Shown in pieces: positions 43,470-55,859 of a stretch of 64,000 bases of DNA (position 1 is the stretch's first letter; every line of letters begins with the position of its first letter). Origin of the DNA: Brachionus rotundiformis (lineage: Eukaryota; Rotifera; Eurotatoria; Ploima; Brachionidae); assembly GCA_016802295.1 (NCBI GenBank), contig JAESIW010000090.1:401469-465468 (forward strand), read 5' to 3'. The notes under the pieces were generated by a model. It saw only the letters and a list, made by a program, of their open reading frames with translations, had not been told where the DNA came from and searched no databases. The position numbers and the translations under genes are program-made.

Positions 43470-44769
43470 GACTCAGACCACTTACAGAAACTTAACTAAT
43501 TGGAGAAGAAAAAATACTTTTTTATTAATATTAATTTAGCTAGTTTAGGCACATTTTATACTCAATGTAGATAAATGTATATCTTATCTTTGGGAAATAT
43601 TGCATAAAAATTTATCAAGCAAATTTTGATATATATATATTGCTTTCGTGTTAGGAAAAAAAATGGTGATAAAATAAAAATAATTCCCTCAATTTGTAGA
43701 CAAAATATTGAAAATACTATCGAGAAATTAAAACTAATCTAAAAGAATACAATGTGTGTCCACTAATTGGAACATTGGTCTAATATTTGACCACACTATT
43801 CACAAATGAGCTCAAGTTTAAATTAAAGCCAAGTACAAACAGTGGTTTAAATACACACAAGTAGACCATCAATGGAGAGAGTCTTGGGAAAAAGAAACAG
43901 GATGAACAGGATGGAAGATTAGAAGAACGGAGTGGAAGACTGAAATGGAGAGAGAAAGAAAGAGAGAGGCAAGTTGGAGCATGATTGTTTGCCGAGTCTG
44001 GGAAAGGTCCAAAGGCAAGTTGTCGCATCGCTCACTCACCACTTTAGATCCAAATTAGAACAGGATTTTTTTTCTTTTGCCAACTATTTAAATTAAACTT
44101 CACAAATAATATAAATTTAATAAATTTGTTATTTATCTTAAACAATAGACAAACGAAAAAAAAAAATACTACATAAAAATCTTTTAGAATAATTTATTTA
44201 AATTAAAATAATTAATAGATTAGATTTAAATTAGATTATTTTTCTTTTTTTTATATGAAAATGATTTAAATTTATAGATTCGTTGCTCATTAGAAAAAAA
44301 TAAATAAACTTTTTTGTTTGCTAATTAAAGATACTTTCATACAGATAGACTTGTAAGTCATGTTCACACTTGGCAATGTCTGTCACGTTTAGAAGAACCT
44401 AGTTTTAACAATTTTTGTCATTTTTCTTAGCTCTAATTCCTAATTTAAATATTGAATAAAAAATTATAATACAAGAGTTATAAGAGATATATTTTTCTTA
44501 TCTTGATTTACTTTTATACAAAAAATGAATAAAAAAAAAACACGTACACTTTGGCAAATAGCGGCATGTCTGTGCTAATTTAGTTTCCCAATGTCGCCAG
44601 CTAATTTGTTAATATTTATTCTCTTATACAATAAAGTACCAACGCAATTTGGCACTTTAACTATTTAAATATCTATTTATAAAAAATCCAATTTAGAAGG
44701 AAAAAAAAATTAAAACTTGTACTTTTTTTACCAATGTCTTATCTGAAAACAATTTTTAAAAAAAGCACT

Positions 44770-45531
44770 TTAAACTCTCTTTATTAATGTGTAGGAATTT
44801 TTAAAATATTTTATGACAATCATAAGCAAATATATAAGCGTATAGATAATGAGAGTGAATAAGAGAAAAAATTTACTTAAAGTTAAGTAAATTTTTCTAA
44901 TGTAATTAGAATAGGGCTCGAGGCACCCCCGGGTGAATATTGAATGCTTTTCTTTCATGTATCTTTTGCCACACGTTGCCTTAACATGGATGCAGCACGA
45001 GTCTGGCACATCGAATAGAAGTCCTGTGATGTTGTTTTGGCGCTGCCAGAGCTCTAGCGCCGAGCCGTTTTGCCAGTCTTGCGCCGAATTCAGCCCACAG
45101 CATCGGTACTCCTGGTGCAGCCAGTCAATTTTCAAGCCATTTTTGGCATAAAGCGCCAATTCTTGTCTCATACTCTGCTGGATTAGACTCAGTATCTTGT
45201 CCTGGGCCATTATGCCGCCAATTCCGGCCATCATGCTCAAAAACTGAAGCACTATCATCAGCAAGGTGAATATGACGCCGAACACTCGGCTTCTGTCGGT
45301 GATTATGCCGATTCCGAGCGAGCCAAGCACCAGAGCCACCAAACCGCTCACGGTCAGAATGCTCGCGAACGCTTTTACCGAGATGAGAAGCGTAAACTCG
45401 TAATGAATGAATGTGTATGTGTACAAATGGAAGAAACCTGCTGCCATGGCCAACAGGCCACCAGATGCCAGACACACATTTATTGTCTTGAGCAAAATTT
45501 TCAGAATTTTGACTCTTTTTGGCACTTTCAT
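44770..45531 (-). CDS. Tetraspanin
   Basis: Intronless, 253 residues. Four transmembrane helices lie at about 13-37, 44-70, 77-101 and 218-241. The large extracellular loop between the third and fourth carries the family signature CCG (in YRCCGLNSAQDW), then PDSCC, plus two further Cys (in ATCGKRYM and TRGCLEPY). This gives the six-Cys pattern with two to three disulfides. N-x-T in QRQNNITG is a likely glycosylation site. Tetraspanins organise partner proteins in membrane microdomains. The particular subfamily cannot be fixed by eye. The start is the first in-frame ATG, preceded by an AT-rich 5' flank. Confidence 0.9.
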   Translation of the reverse strand: MKVPKRVKILKILLKTINVCLASGGLLAMAAGFFHLYTYTFIHYEFTLLISVKAFASILTVSGLVALVLGSLGIGIITDRSRVFGVIFTLLMIVLQFLSMMAGIGGIMAQDKILSLIQQSMRQELALYAKNGLKIDWLHQEYRCCGLNSAQDWQNGSALELWQRQNNITGLLFDVPDSCCIHVKATCGKRYMKEKHSIFTRGCLEPYSNYIRKIYLTLSKFFLLFTLIIYTLIYLLMIVIKYFKNSYTLIKRV

Positions 45532-48350
45532 TTTGAACTAACTTGAAAATTATGCCAAAGAATTTACCTGTCATTTTTTGTTTTTATTTTTAATTTTTAA
45601 AAAAATTTATTTCTAAGACAACAAGATAAATAAACAGCGTCTAAAGGTAATATTAGGAGAAAAAAAATACCTATATTTATCTTAAGTGTACATTTGACGC
45701 AAGCTGAAAATAACCAATTTGACTCAATGCAATTTTGGTAGCATAATGAGTCAATAAAAATATATTTTTTCTCTTCTCTATGGGACAAAAGTGCGCCATT
45801 ACAATTTAATTAAAATATTAATTATTGATTTTAAAAAGAAAAATTAATAATCCTAGATAAATGACTTAGGGAATTATATTTAAGCTGATTGAAATTGTTT
45901 ATTATATATTTATGAATATATGATAATAAATACATATATTATTTTATAAAAGGTGTTTGTTAGTAAAAGGAAAACTAATTTACGTCCGGAATGATTAATT
46001 GTTTCTTGCTGCTGATGCTGTGATGTTGTTATTAATTGTAATTTAAGATTTCCGAAATGTTTGGCCTAATTTATATTTGTTTAATTATTAATAATTATTT
46101 AGCTTTAAATTTAATTAAAAGCCTGTATTTTATTGATTTTTTGTTTAATAATATATTTAGCCTATTTATATCGGATTTTAACTTAAGTACATTGAGTTTT
46201 TTACACTATTATATTTTCTCGCTCATAGATTATGATAAAATGGCTTGTTTTTATGAAATTAATTTTTTTGAAAAACATAAAATTAATTTGTTTTAATAAT
46301 TAAATTGTTAATTAATTAGTTGAGAGAAAAATTGATCATAATAATCGCAAAAGCAGCTCTCGCCAAAGCGGAAGATGTTTTTTCTATTGATATACAATCT
46401 AAAATAGCCCATTTTTTAATAAACACTGATAGAACAAAAATATCTTAATTTTTAAAATAAAATTTTTAATTTAAATAATTATTTTTTGTCTACTTTTATA
46501 CCAAAATGGCAATGTCATTGTTGAAATTATCATTTTAATCGCATTATGTTATTAAAACAGTGCCATGTCAGTATTATTTTTTGCCTAAAACTGATTTCTA
46601 TTCTTAAATAAAGCTATATTATAATATCAATTGAATTTATATCAACTATATTTTATTATGTTTTAAATTAATTTAATCATGAACATATAAAAAAATTCAA
46701 CAGTTTTACTTTTGGAAGTAATTAAAGCCTTTGCTATCAGTTAATGTTTAGATAATTATTATTTTAATTAAAAAAATAGTCTTATATATTTACTTGCTGG
46801 AGAATAAAGAAAAAATTATCTACACTTTTTTATCTTTTACTTTCCTTAAAATCAATAAATTTAGCAATTTGTGGTGATCATTGTTTACACAAAATACTTC
46901 CTTTTTTATATTTATATTCTAATTTTATGTGTATTTTGGCTTATAAATAAATGTGTCCTGTTAAAGGATTAATTACTTATCTTAAATATAATAATCCAGT
47001 GATTAAACAAATAATTAAATTAATATGAAAATATCAAAAATATTTATTTTGTAAAAATATAGATGACTAACAATAGAATAAAAATTGTGATTATATTAAT
47101 TTAAAAAAATGCTTAAAATGATAATTTATATACATAAGATAATTGATGTATATTAAACGCAAAAAATTCTCCTGTACATCATTCAACTTAACAAGTCCAT
47201 CAATCAATAACATAAATTTTGGTTATTGCCGAATGCATTTTATTCAAATTTATCTTATCTGTGCCATTTTCATTATGAATAGATCATTAGACATGATTTA
47301 CCAGCTCAAATATTCATTTTCTGGTTGAAAAACAACTGCTTTGGTTCATTTAAATGCCCATTTAATTAAATTTAATTAATCTTAAGGAGCTCATTAATTA
47401 TATACTTTATGATTATTAATTTTTGTTTATAAAGAATACAGAATTAAAAGTCGGCGGAAGTAAATTTTTATTTTAATTCAAAACACCAGTTTGGTAAGAT
47501 AAACATTTACATACTAAGGATTATATTCAAAAAAGAAGTATTTTCCATAGAGTAATAAGATCAATTCTGATTGTTGATTGTTACATGAGACGTGAGCTAG
47601 ACAGGTTAAAGATATCAGATGTCAATTTTAAATTTGATATTTTTGAATATTTTTATCTATTTAATTTGAATAATATATTTTTTAAATTAAAATCAAAAAA
47701 TATTTAAAAATCTATTTTTATAATAATTTTTGAGCATGACCATTTTAATTTGTCATAATTTAGATTTGCCAATCTGGCTGTGGGAATATTCAGATAAGAG
47801 GAATAAATTGAATAGGGAATATAGGCATGATTATAGAAAAGCTATAAATTAAAAACGTCATTCAAAAGTCAAGATAAATATTAAATTGTAATATCAAAAG
47901 TAACAAAAATTGTAGATGTTACTGATTTTTGAAACCCAACATTTAAATACAAAAAATTCTACATTTTTTTATAATTTTTGTATTTTAAAATTGATAGAAA
48001 AAATTGACGTGATAAAAATATAATACAAATATTTGAATAGAGTTCTTTAGTATTTAAGCATTGAAAAACCAAAAACAATTAGTATTTTAACAAAGTGAAT
48101 ATGTGTACGAGAATTGGTGGTGCTTCATTTTATTTTATAAAAAAATAAAGTGTGGCGTCTTTGTATCAACTGAATGAAGCGCTAATTATTCTTTATTCGT
48201 TTTTAAATTTGAGTATTGAAATGAAAGAATAAAAAAATTTTGTTAATAAAGCTAAAAAAATTTATGAACAAGAAAAGGAACTATTAGATAATTTGAAGCA
48301 TTCTTTGATTATTAAAAAAAAAGAATTAATAATTTTTGAAAACCAAAATT
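45532..48350. other. Gene-poor AT-rich region
   Basis: Nearly 3 kb with no supported gene. Short frames at 45597-45788, 46057-46296 and 47143-47328 have chance-like AT-codon composition. From 48230 to 48335 a short Lys/Glu-rich frame may belong to the LINE remnant that follows. No tRNA or structured RNA was found. Confidence 0.4.
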
Positions 48351-48665
48351 AAAGTTGAGCTTTACAAAACATACTGTCGACATATCTTATCCTAAGGTTG
48401 TGCACTAAAAATTAATTAAATAGACCAAGGAAAGCTAAAAAGAGCTGAAGGAACCAAAATCAAAAGAATTATAGGTCTCGGAAAGAGAGCCAAAACATCC
48501 AAACTCATGCATGCCCTAGAAATGGAAACAACTGAAATAATCCTCCTAAAAAGAAAACTACATTTTGTGAAAAGGTCACTAAATTCACAAGAGAACTTTC
48601 TTTTAAAAGAATCAACGGAAAATGGAAAAAAACTAGTACGATGATCAAAGAAAATCAAGAAAAAA
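48350..48665 (+). mobile_element. LINE remnant
   Basis: The plus strand reads ELYKTYCRHILS, a stop, GCALKIN, a stop, and then KLKRAEGTKIKRIIGLGKRA, LMHALEMETTEIILLKRKLH and VKRSLNSQENFLL. This is the LYK-R...Y...GLGKR...ALEI...L.KRKL order found after the RT domain of CR1/jockey-like elements. Two stops in the first part show decay. Confidence 0.65.
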
Positions 48666-48669
48666 TCCA

Positions 48670-49629
48670 ACAGCTTAAAAATTATTTCTAGGATTTTCTT
48701 AGTTCAATTAAATGATGTGACTAGCGCAATTATTTATTTAAGTTTGAGTTTGAGTCCCATGGACACATTAAAGTGTATATATAAACTTTAAATTTCTTTT
48801 AATTCAATTAAAAGAAATAAAAGAAAAAATAAACACAATTATATGTAAAAATATATCTTTAAAAGATCACTTAATAAATCATAAAATTTAAAGCAAGCTA
48901 AGTTTAATTCCATATTTAATTTGATTTTGGCCACAATAAATTTAATTGAATCAACTAGACCACGATTTTTTTCGATAAATAAATTATCAATTATTGATAG
49001 AGAAGTCTTCAAACCATAGTCCATTACATCAATATGAGTTTTCTCTCCACAATTATGAAAACATTCAATATAATTTTTAAATTTCAGTAATTATCACTAA
49101 AACTTTGTTTAATTTGATACCATTTATTAATACCACTTTTTATTAGAAAATAAACACTGATTAGTTGGTAAAAACTGAAATAGAAATTAAATTTTTAAAC
49201 ATTTTTTTGTGCGTTACTTTTGTTTACCATTCATTTTTTGCAATGTAAGAATTCTAAAATTAAGCTGGTCTCAACTAAGACATTTTTAAGTAAAATTTAT
49301 CTGTAATAATCCCAAATTTTGTGCTAACAGTGAGGGTGTGACGTGGCTGCAGTTAAGATTGAACTCACAGCACTAGAATAACAAATAAAGAGATGTCAAG
49401 GCTTGTGTCTTAACATGTTGCTTCATTTGGATTCACTTACTGTAAACAAAAATCTATACAAAGAATAAAACTAATTTTTTTATCTTTTTTATTCAACAGA
49501 ATAAAATATGTTTTGTTGTGCTGTTTAGTTTGGATAGGAAATTTTAGTCAGGTCTAATTAAAAAAAAAAAAAAAAATTAAAGAAAAATTAAATCAAAAAT
49601 TGGTGAAAAAAAATAAGTAAAACGATCGG
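48670..49629. other. AT-rich region, 3' flank of the AAK1/BIKE-like gene
   Basis: No gene is seen. A more complex patch at 49325-49440 includes GATTGAACTCACAGCACTAG, which faintly resembles an inverted polymerase III B-box, but no A-box or cloverleaf can be drawn. A poly-A run lies at 49560-49575. Confidence 0.35.
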
Positions 49630-52600
49630 TTAAAAATCATCGAAGCTCATGTTAGAAATGCCTGTGGTAATTGATTTGGCCTCGGTGTGACTAGATGCTT
49701 GAACCGGCTTGGAGTCATTTGTGGGCGTTGAGTTGTTGTCATACACTGAACTTGTACTGGACTCGCTCATTTGAGCCAATTCAGACAATTTTTTGCGCGA
49801 GTGTCCTTTTGATTTTTTGACAGTGAAGGGCGCGTCGACAAAAGGATTGGCTGTGTTTTTTTTCTTGTGACTTAGCGGGGTCTTGACCGCATTTTTGTCC
49901 TTCATTTGAATAACTTGAACTATTTCATCATTGGCCTTGGTCTCCATTTCGTTCAGGCTGTCCAAATTGGGTTTGGTCATGGTGTGAATGGCGAAGGCGG
50001 TGGGAGTGACCGAAGAAGAGGTGGACGTGGACGAGAGAGACACTTTGCGATTGGATGGCGTGTCAAAGGGCGCGCTTACGAACGGGTCAGGCTGTTTTTT
50101 GTACGGCTGAAAGGCCGAGTGAGCTCCAATGGTCACTTTTTTGGCCGCATCGTTGGACGATGCGCTCGATTGTGGCGAGGCCGAGCCCGAGCTTGACGAG
50201 GACATGTTTGCATTGAAGAGGGTCAGTGGTGCCTTGCGAAATGGATCAAACGACTGGCCGTCACCAGGCTCCTTCTCGTCTATGCTCGAATACTTTACAA
50301 TTGAGCTTTTTTTGGTGCTCTTTGGCCTTTTGTCTTCTGCTCATGGAAAAATTAATAAAAATAAAGATTCATTCATTTTTACCAAATAGTTTATTATTAA
50401 CAAAAATAATAATAATAATTATAATAATAATAATAATAATTTATAAATTTAATTAATTAATTAATTTGAAAACAAAATTTAGCTTTAATGAGTAAAACCG
50501 AGTTCAGTCGAACACAATTAAGGGACCTTAAAACCAAAAAATTCATTTTGGTAAACAAACTTTGTTAAAAATTAGAAGCTCTATTAACGCGTTCACAAAA
50601 TCGAGGACAAAATATACTCGATTTTGTGAACATGTTCACATAAAGTTATTTTTCGGCTGGTTAAATTGAAAGCGCTGCTGGCTAGCCATGAACGGCATAT
50701 GTGTCCTGTACACATTGGGATTACTCATTAAATAGCCAAAGTTATTAGCCATATAATAATAATTAATATTACTACAGCTGTTGCTTTTATTGTTAGGATT
50801 ATGTAGCATGCTGAAATTATAATTTTGGTTACCTTGTACAGTGGTCTCGTGTCGTATGCGATCAAACTCTTGACCGAACAGCTCGTTGTCATCGAATGGA
50901 TTGTTGGACACTCTTCTTTCTTCCTCAATGGGTCTGTCTATTTTGAGACCAGCCGTGCTTGCCAAACAAAAAACATTAGAACAGAATTAGGAGCATAATT
51001 AAAATTAGCTTTTTTGTTGTTTAATTTTAATCTAATAAAAATTATCTTGGTATACCAAGTTTAGCTTTAATATTTTAAACATGACTTGACCATTAAAATG
51101 TGTTTTTAATATAGATGATAAAGCAAAGACCTCGGAGACCGGGAAAATTTTTTCATTCATTTTTTTGATTTTATTATTTTATCCTAAATTAATTAATTTT
51201 TTTTTTTTTAATTTTTATCGCATATTTTCTTTTATTAAAGCATAAAAATCTTTTCCGATTTACGCGAAAGTTCCAAAGCGATTCCGCTATTCAGCCTGAG
51301 CGAGAGAAACAAATAGGTTTACTGAAAAGAAAATACATTTCATCAAAACTTTTCTATAAGAGCTCTAGTTTCTGAAATGACTCAAGTTAGTGATGTAGCC
51401 ATCATCTTAACCAAGTTGATCATGTTTATCTGGTCGTTATAAATCCAGAAGCTGTTGAACTAGCAAAAAGAAGAGGTTGTTAACCTAAACGTAAAGATAA
51501 TGTTAAGCTTTTTAATACTGAAGAAATTTAATTTAAAAAAAGACGTGGTCGACCACCAAAGACCAAATCAGCTTTGAATATTGATTATATTATATTTGCT
51601 TTATGCTATAAATTTTTTTTACTCTTAACTTGTTTATTTTTATGCGGGACTTATTTTTGTATGCTTTAATCACTAAATATTAATACGTTACTTAATTTAT
51701 ATTTTTTATGCGTCAAATACATTTTTCCATTTTAAATTTAGATAATTTTTTTATCTACTAAATGGCAAAGCATTGGAAATTAAAATAAATCATTAAAATA
51801 AATTGCACCGTTTTGGCAGAGACCAAATTCGGGTGATTCATACTTTTTAGATAAAAAAATTATCTAAATTCAAAATTTTTGTTTTATTTTTTCGTTCCAA
51901 ATTTCACAATGCCATTTTTCTGTAAATGGCTAATCAGCTACAATTGTATTAAGATTATATATTAAGAGACTCTGATTTAACAAACTCATTTAAGATGAAC
52001 CATATTAATAATTAATAATCAATTATCTAATAAATTAAAATGAAATAAAATTTACATTTAAATTTATACTATTTAATTAGTTCCAATAAGACAAAGCTTA
52101 ATTTTTAATCAATTTAATTCCAAAAGAAAAGATTGTCTCTAAATCAAATTTTGGTCAATATTTTTGGTCAAAGCAAAACCAGTACTTGACTAATATTTTA
52201 ACACCGAGTTAAAAAACAACAAAATAAAAGAAAAAAATAAGTTTTTTTTTTAGGTTTAAAATTATTAAAATTATCAAAAAATAGACAAAATAGTTTTAGT
52301 GGTCTTACTTTGGCGATGCTGATGCGGACCTGGAGTGTGTGTAAAGTCGATCAAGAGTTTGTGTTGATATTGGAGTTAAATTTTGCTGATGGTGTTGGTG
52401 GTAGTTGATTTTTGGTGGTTGGAAGGAGTTTATTTGGTGCGCCAATTGTGTCGGTGTTAGACGATAGTTGGTTGCTTGACCAGACGGAGTTTGCATGTTG
52501 AATTGAGGAAATAAGGTCGAGGAATGTGAAGCTGAGCGTCGATGCGATTTTTTGGTCTCAGGCTGAGGTGTTTGCTCCACAGACTTAACTGGCTCGGAAG

Positions 52601-54505
52601 CGACCGGATTTATGGAACCGAAATCGTCGTCGAATCCGAGCGGTTCCTGGCCACTAGTCGGCACCGAAAATGCACTATTCTCGCACTCATTCTTTGGTTT
52701 AATGGACACATTTAGCTTTGGCTGTCCAACATTGCTCGGCTTAGCCTTGACTGTACTTTGACTAGGCAGTTGTAGAATGTTATTTGCATGGTTCAGATTT
52801 GCTTTTGGACGCTCACGTGGATTCACCGTGGTCGATTGTTCCAAGACTGGCGTGTTAATTGTCTTTTTGATTGCCATGCTTGAACTTTTTTTCCATTCGC
52901 TTTCTGTCATTGGTGCCACTATTGAACCAAAATTTGGAACTTCACTTTTCTTTTAAACAAAAATTAAATTTCAATTTATCTCTTTAAAAGTGATAAAAAT
53001 CACGTTTATGTTGTCAATGGGACATGGTTTCTGGGCTAGTTGAAATGCCAAATAAGACACTTGGTATATGTCCGGTCGTTTGCAAGGCTCTGGGTCAAGC
53101 ATGTAGCCTTTAATTGAAAAAATATATACCAACAATTTAATAAAAGATAAAATTATCTTTTTTAATAACTTTTAAATTAATTTGGTAAAAAATGCCAAAA
53201 AATCATAATTAAAAATTATATTTTTTCTTCTTAATTTATTCATCTATTGTGGTTTATTTTTAATTAATTTAATTAAGTTAATTTAAAACTTTCAGACAAG
53301 TCTAAGCAGCTTAGTTTTAATTAATTAATTTAAAAAAAGTATTAAAGCTAATTTTTAATTTCATTCATTTAAATTAAGATGATAAGCTTTGATCCTAAAA
53401 TAATTTTCCTATCTTATAATTGTAAAGCAAATAGAAAGATAAAAATCAAGCATTTTTGTTTAATATAAATTTGGTCACTGATCAATTGATGAAAAATGGC
53501 AAACAGAATGCTTTTTATGGGAAAAAATTGGTAATAATCAAGTCAAAGATAATTCTTGTTGAGACAAAAAGGCCAATTTACTTATTAGTTGATTGAGTTG
53601 TTTGGAATAGAAGTTGGCCTTGGCGTCGGGGACAAAGTAGCGGCCTTCTTGAATGGCCAGTTGACTTTCGCCAAAAGGTACCTGAAAATAGCACAACTTG
53701 TACAAAAAAACGCCCAGCGCCCAAATGTCCGATTTGGTCGTGATCAACTTATTGGAGTAAAGATCGACCATTTCTGGCGACCTGTAGGACAATGTTGTGT
53801 ACTTTTGTATCTCATCGGCGACTATTTGAATCGAATGAGGCGATGTGTGCTGTCTCTTGTCAAATATGGTCTTGGTAGCCGAGCCAAAGTCGCACAGAAC
53901 AAAAACCAATTGGCTGAACGAGGCGTTTTTGGTGTTTGCCTCTTGGTCAATGAGTATATTCTCTACTTTGAGGTCTCGGTGAATGATGCCAGATGCGTGC
54001 AGGTCGGCCAAGGCTTGACAAGTGTCGCACAAAATTTTCACTATCTCGGGCTCTTGGAAGCGCGAGTTTTGGCCCAGACGCTCGTTCATCAGCTGAACGA
54101 GACCACCCATTCGGCAATACTTGGTCAATAGCAGTATTTCGTATATTTCAGATGTTTGCCGATGGATGCTCGAGTCCACATAGCGCAAAATGTGCCTGTT
54201 GGTCTCGCTGAATTTTTTCTAAATTTTTAATTAACTTAAAAAATTTAATTTTTATCTTTTTTAACTACAATTATCTGTATTTCCAAACGGCACGCTTCCA
54301 AATCGTGCTCGTTGTTGACACACATTCGCTTTAGGGCATATCTCTTTCCATTCTGGGCCGACTTTGCCAAGAACACTATGGAAAATCCGCCTTCGGCGAT
54401 CACCTCCTCTATTACCACTTGATGTTTGGCCAACTGGTAGCTCTTGCCAATAAATCTCGAATGCTCCACTGAATTATTAGTCGATTTTTTCATCTCTACT
54501 CGCAT
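49630..54505 (-). CDS. Numb-associated kinase family (AAK1/BIKE-like) Ser/Thr kinase
   Basis: Six exons in phase: 54505-54269, 54218-53582, 53107-53004, 52949-52309, 50957-50833 and 50336-49630, giving 816 residues. The kinase domain (about 28-330) has a glycine loop IAEGGFSIVFLA, VAIK-type Lys in YALKRM, HRDLKVENIL, DFGSAT and YRSPEMVDLY, all close to AAK1/BIKE/GAK. LDPEPCKRPDIYQVSY marks the kinase end. The C-terminal half is Ser/Gln/Pro-rich, with a DDDFGSI acidic patch and repeated DPF/NPF-type endocytic motifs (NNPFDDNE, FDPFRKAP, DPFVSAPF, NPFVDAPF). In AAK1 such motifs bind AP2, clathrin and EH-domain proteins. The family phosphorylates the AP2 mu subunit in clathrin-mediated endocytosis. 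Introns of 50 and 54 bp contrast with one of 1351 bp. The start at MRVEMKK could also be the second Met. Confidence 0.9.
51395..51600 (+). mobile_element. Remnant of a DNA-binding/transposon-type protein in the kinase intron
   Basis: Frame-shifted pieces read VYLVVINPEAVELAKRRG, then PKRKDNVKLFNTEE and KKRRGRPPKTKSA. The last contains an AT-hook RGRPPK. It lies inside the 1351-bp intron on the strand opposite to the kinase gene, and stops at 51480 and 51529 break it. An old transposable-element gene is likely. The family is unknown. Confidence 0.4.
51880..51925. mobile_element. Single terminal inverted repeat of the fold-back MITE family
   Basis: GTTCCAAATTTCACAATGCC matches the right end of the copy at 40424-40625 (GTTCCAAATTTCACAATACC), including bases beyond the presumed end, and is preceded by the same GTTTT-rich stretch. 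No left arm is evident, so it is a solo or truncated copy in the kinase intron. Confidence 0.45.
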
Positions 54506-55150
54506 CTATTCATCTAAAGTCAGTTTAATTAAAATAGATATAATTTTTTGATTGATTGTTTGTTTACATAATAATTTGAAAGAATTAGTTGTCTCTTTTA
54601 ATTATCTACCAAGAAAACAAAATAAAAATAAAAAAAGAGAAAAAAGTTTATTAGGGGTTTTTGGTTGACGATGGATATATAGCTCTATTGTTGCAATAGA
54701 AGTTGCAAGAATTATTCTAAATTATAATTTATTATTTTAATTTTTAATATATTAATAATAATAATAATAATAAAAAAAAACATCTAAATGGTTGCCATTA
54801 TAGTGGTAATTATGGTATTTGCTTTTAAAATTTATTCAGATAAACTTGAAAACAAAAGAAAACAGCGCCAAAGACTTGGTTATTCAATTTTGGCAAATTT
54901 TAAACCATGTTTGAAGAGCTGATAACTATTTTTGATACAAAGTCAATTTCGTACAGGTAAAGACAATTTATAGTGCATACTTTTTCAGACTTGGTACCAA
55001 TAGTTCCAATGTCTAATTTGTTGAGCGATCATCATTAATTAAGATGAAGAGCAAACTGGTCCTGAATTCGTACCAGGCAGATCAACTGAACAATTTAAAC
55101 AAAATTAAATTTCAAAAAATAATTTCTTGTTTAAATTATGTTTTATGATA
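54506..55150. other. AT-rich intergenic region
   Basis: An ATA/AAT trinucleotide repeat lies at about 54752-54772. No coding frame was found. The promoter of the AAK1/BIKE-like gene should lie in the first few hundred bases. No specific site is recognised. Confidence 0.35.
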
Positions 55151-55299
55151 ATTGGCATCTAGATCTAGAAAGTGGTTAGAACAAATTTAAAAATAATACA
55201 CAACCGACCTGTGATTTTGTGTATTAACTAATGAAAATTAATATTAGATTTAGAATTTTACTTAATTACTTACTTAGCTGACAATTTATTTAAAATAAA

Positions 55300-55800
55300 A
55301 ATAAGTTAAAAAAATTATTAAAAATTTAATAAAATCCGGAATCGAATCAATAACAATGAATGGTAATGGTGATTCCAATCAATCAAACTTACCGCGAAAT
55401 CACCTGATGGCAAAATTAATAAGACTTCACTTAAACCACTTTCAATATTTTGATTACCATCAAACATAAAATGCATAATTTGCTGAATTATTAAGGTTAT
55501 AATGCCAATTGGTTTACCAAAAGGCATGGAATAAATGAGAGCAAATACTCTTGGACATTTTTCATATATCTTTAATTGAGCTGCATGGGCAGATTATGTT
55601 TCATACATTTGGCAAGAGGTTTACCAGTTTGGAAAAAGGTCCAATTTTTACATTATCATTAAAAATTAGGAAAGTGTTGTACATGTTGGCAACATTTTCC
55701 AAGAAGCTAGCTCAATATTTTTTGATCAAATTTCCAAAAAAGTTAAATAAGAAAAATGTTTATTTTTTAATTGAGAAATAATTTTTTAAAAAATAACTAA
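55300..55800 (-). pseudogene. Unrecognised decayed coding remnant
   Basis: The minus strand from 55593 to 55318 is open and includes KIYEKCPRVFALIYSMPFGK, then MFDGNQNIESGLSEVLL and LPSGDFAV. A canonical GTAAGT donor directly follows GATTTCGCG at about 55390. Higher up, different frames carry MYNTFLIFNDNVKIG, then LVNLLPNV or KPLAKCMKHNLPMQL, so at least two frameshifts break what was one coding stretch. I do not recognise the protein. It lies 60 bp beyond the 3' end of ARL6IP1 on the same strand. Old gene copy or transposon protein are both possible. Confidence 0.35.
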
Positions 55801-55859
55801 AACCTCTAATTCGTTGAAAAAAATAAAAATTCTTGATTAAAATTAGAATAAGCTAGATT

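Larger units (their letters stand above)
42850..44769. other. Intergenic region with complex GC-richer blocks
   Basis: Positions 43080-43510 and 43780-44060 are clearly less AT-rich than their surroundings and look like regulatory DNA or untranslated exon. The first holds CT repeats and two X-box-like palindromes. The second has GA-rich text, and its 82-codon minus-strand frame (44028-43780) is mostly Ser/Leu/Phe low complexity, so I do not call a gene. The rest, to 44769, is AT-rich and featureless. Confidence 0.45.

Noticed and set aside
43780..44028. 82-codon minus-strand frame in a GC-richer block
   Set aside because: Ser/Leu/Phe/Pro low complexity from a GA-rich template, without domain or splice context. 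Treated as regulatory or untranslated sequence.
46057..46296. 79-codon plus-strand frame with hydrophobic composition
   Set aside because: Phe/Leu/Ile/Asn composition is what random AT-rich DNA gives. No other evidence of a gene.
49325..49440. Possible tRNA gene or tRNA-derived SINE
   Set aside because: Only a weak B-box-like GTTCAATC on the minus strand. No A-box at the right distance and no cloverleaf.
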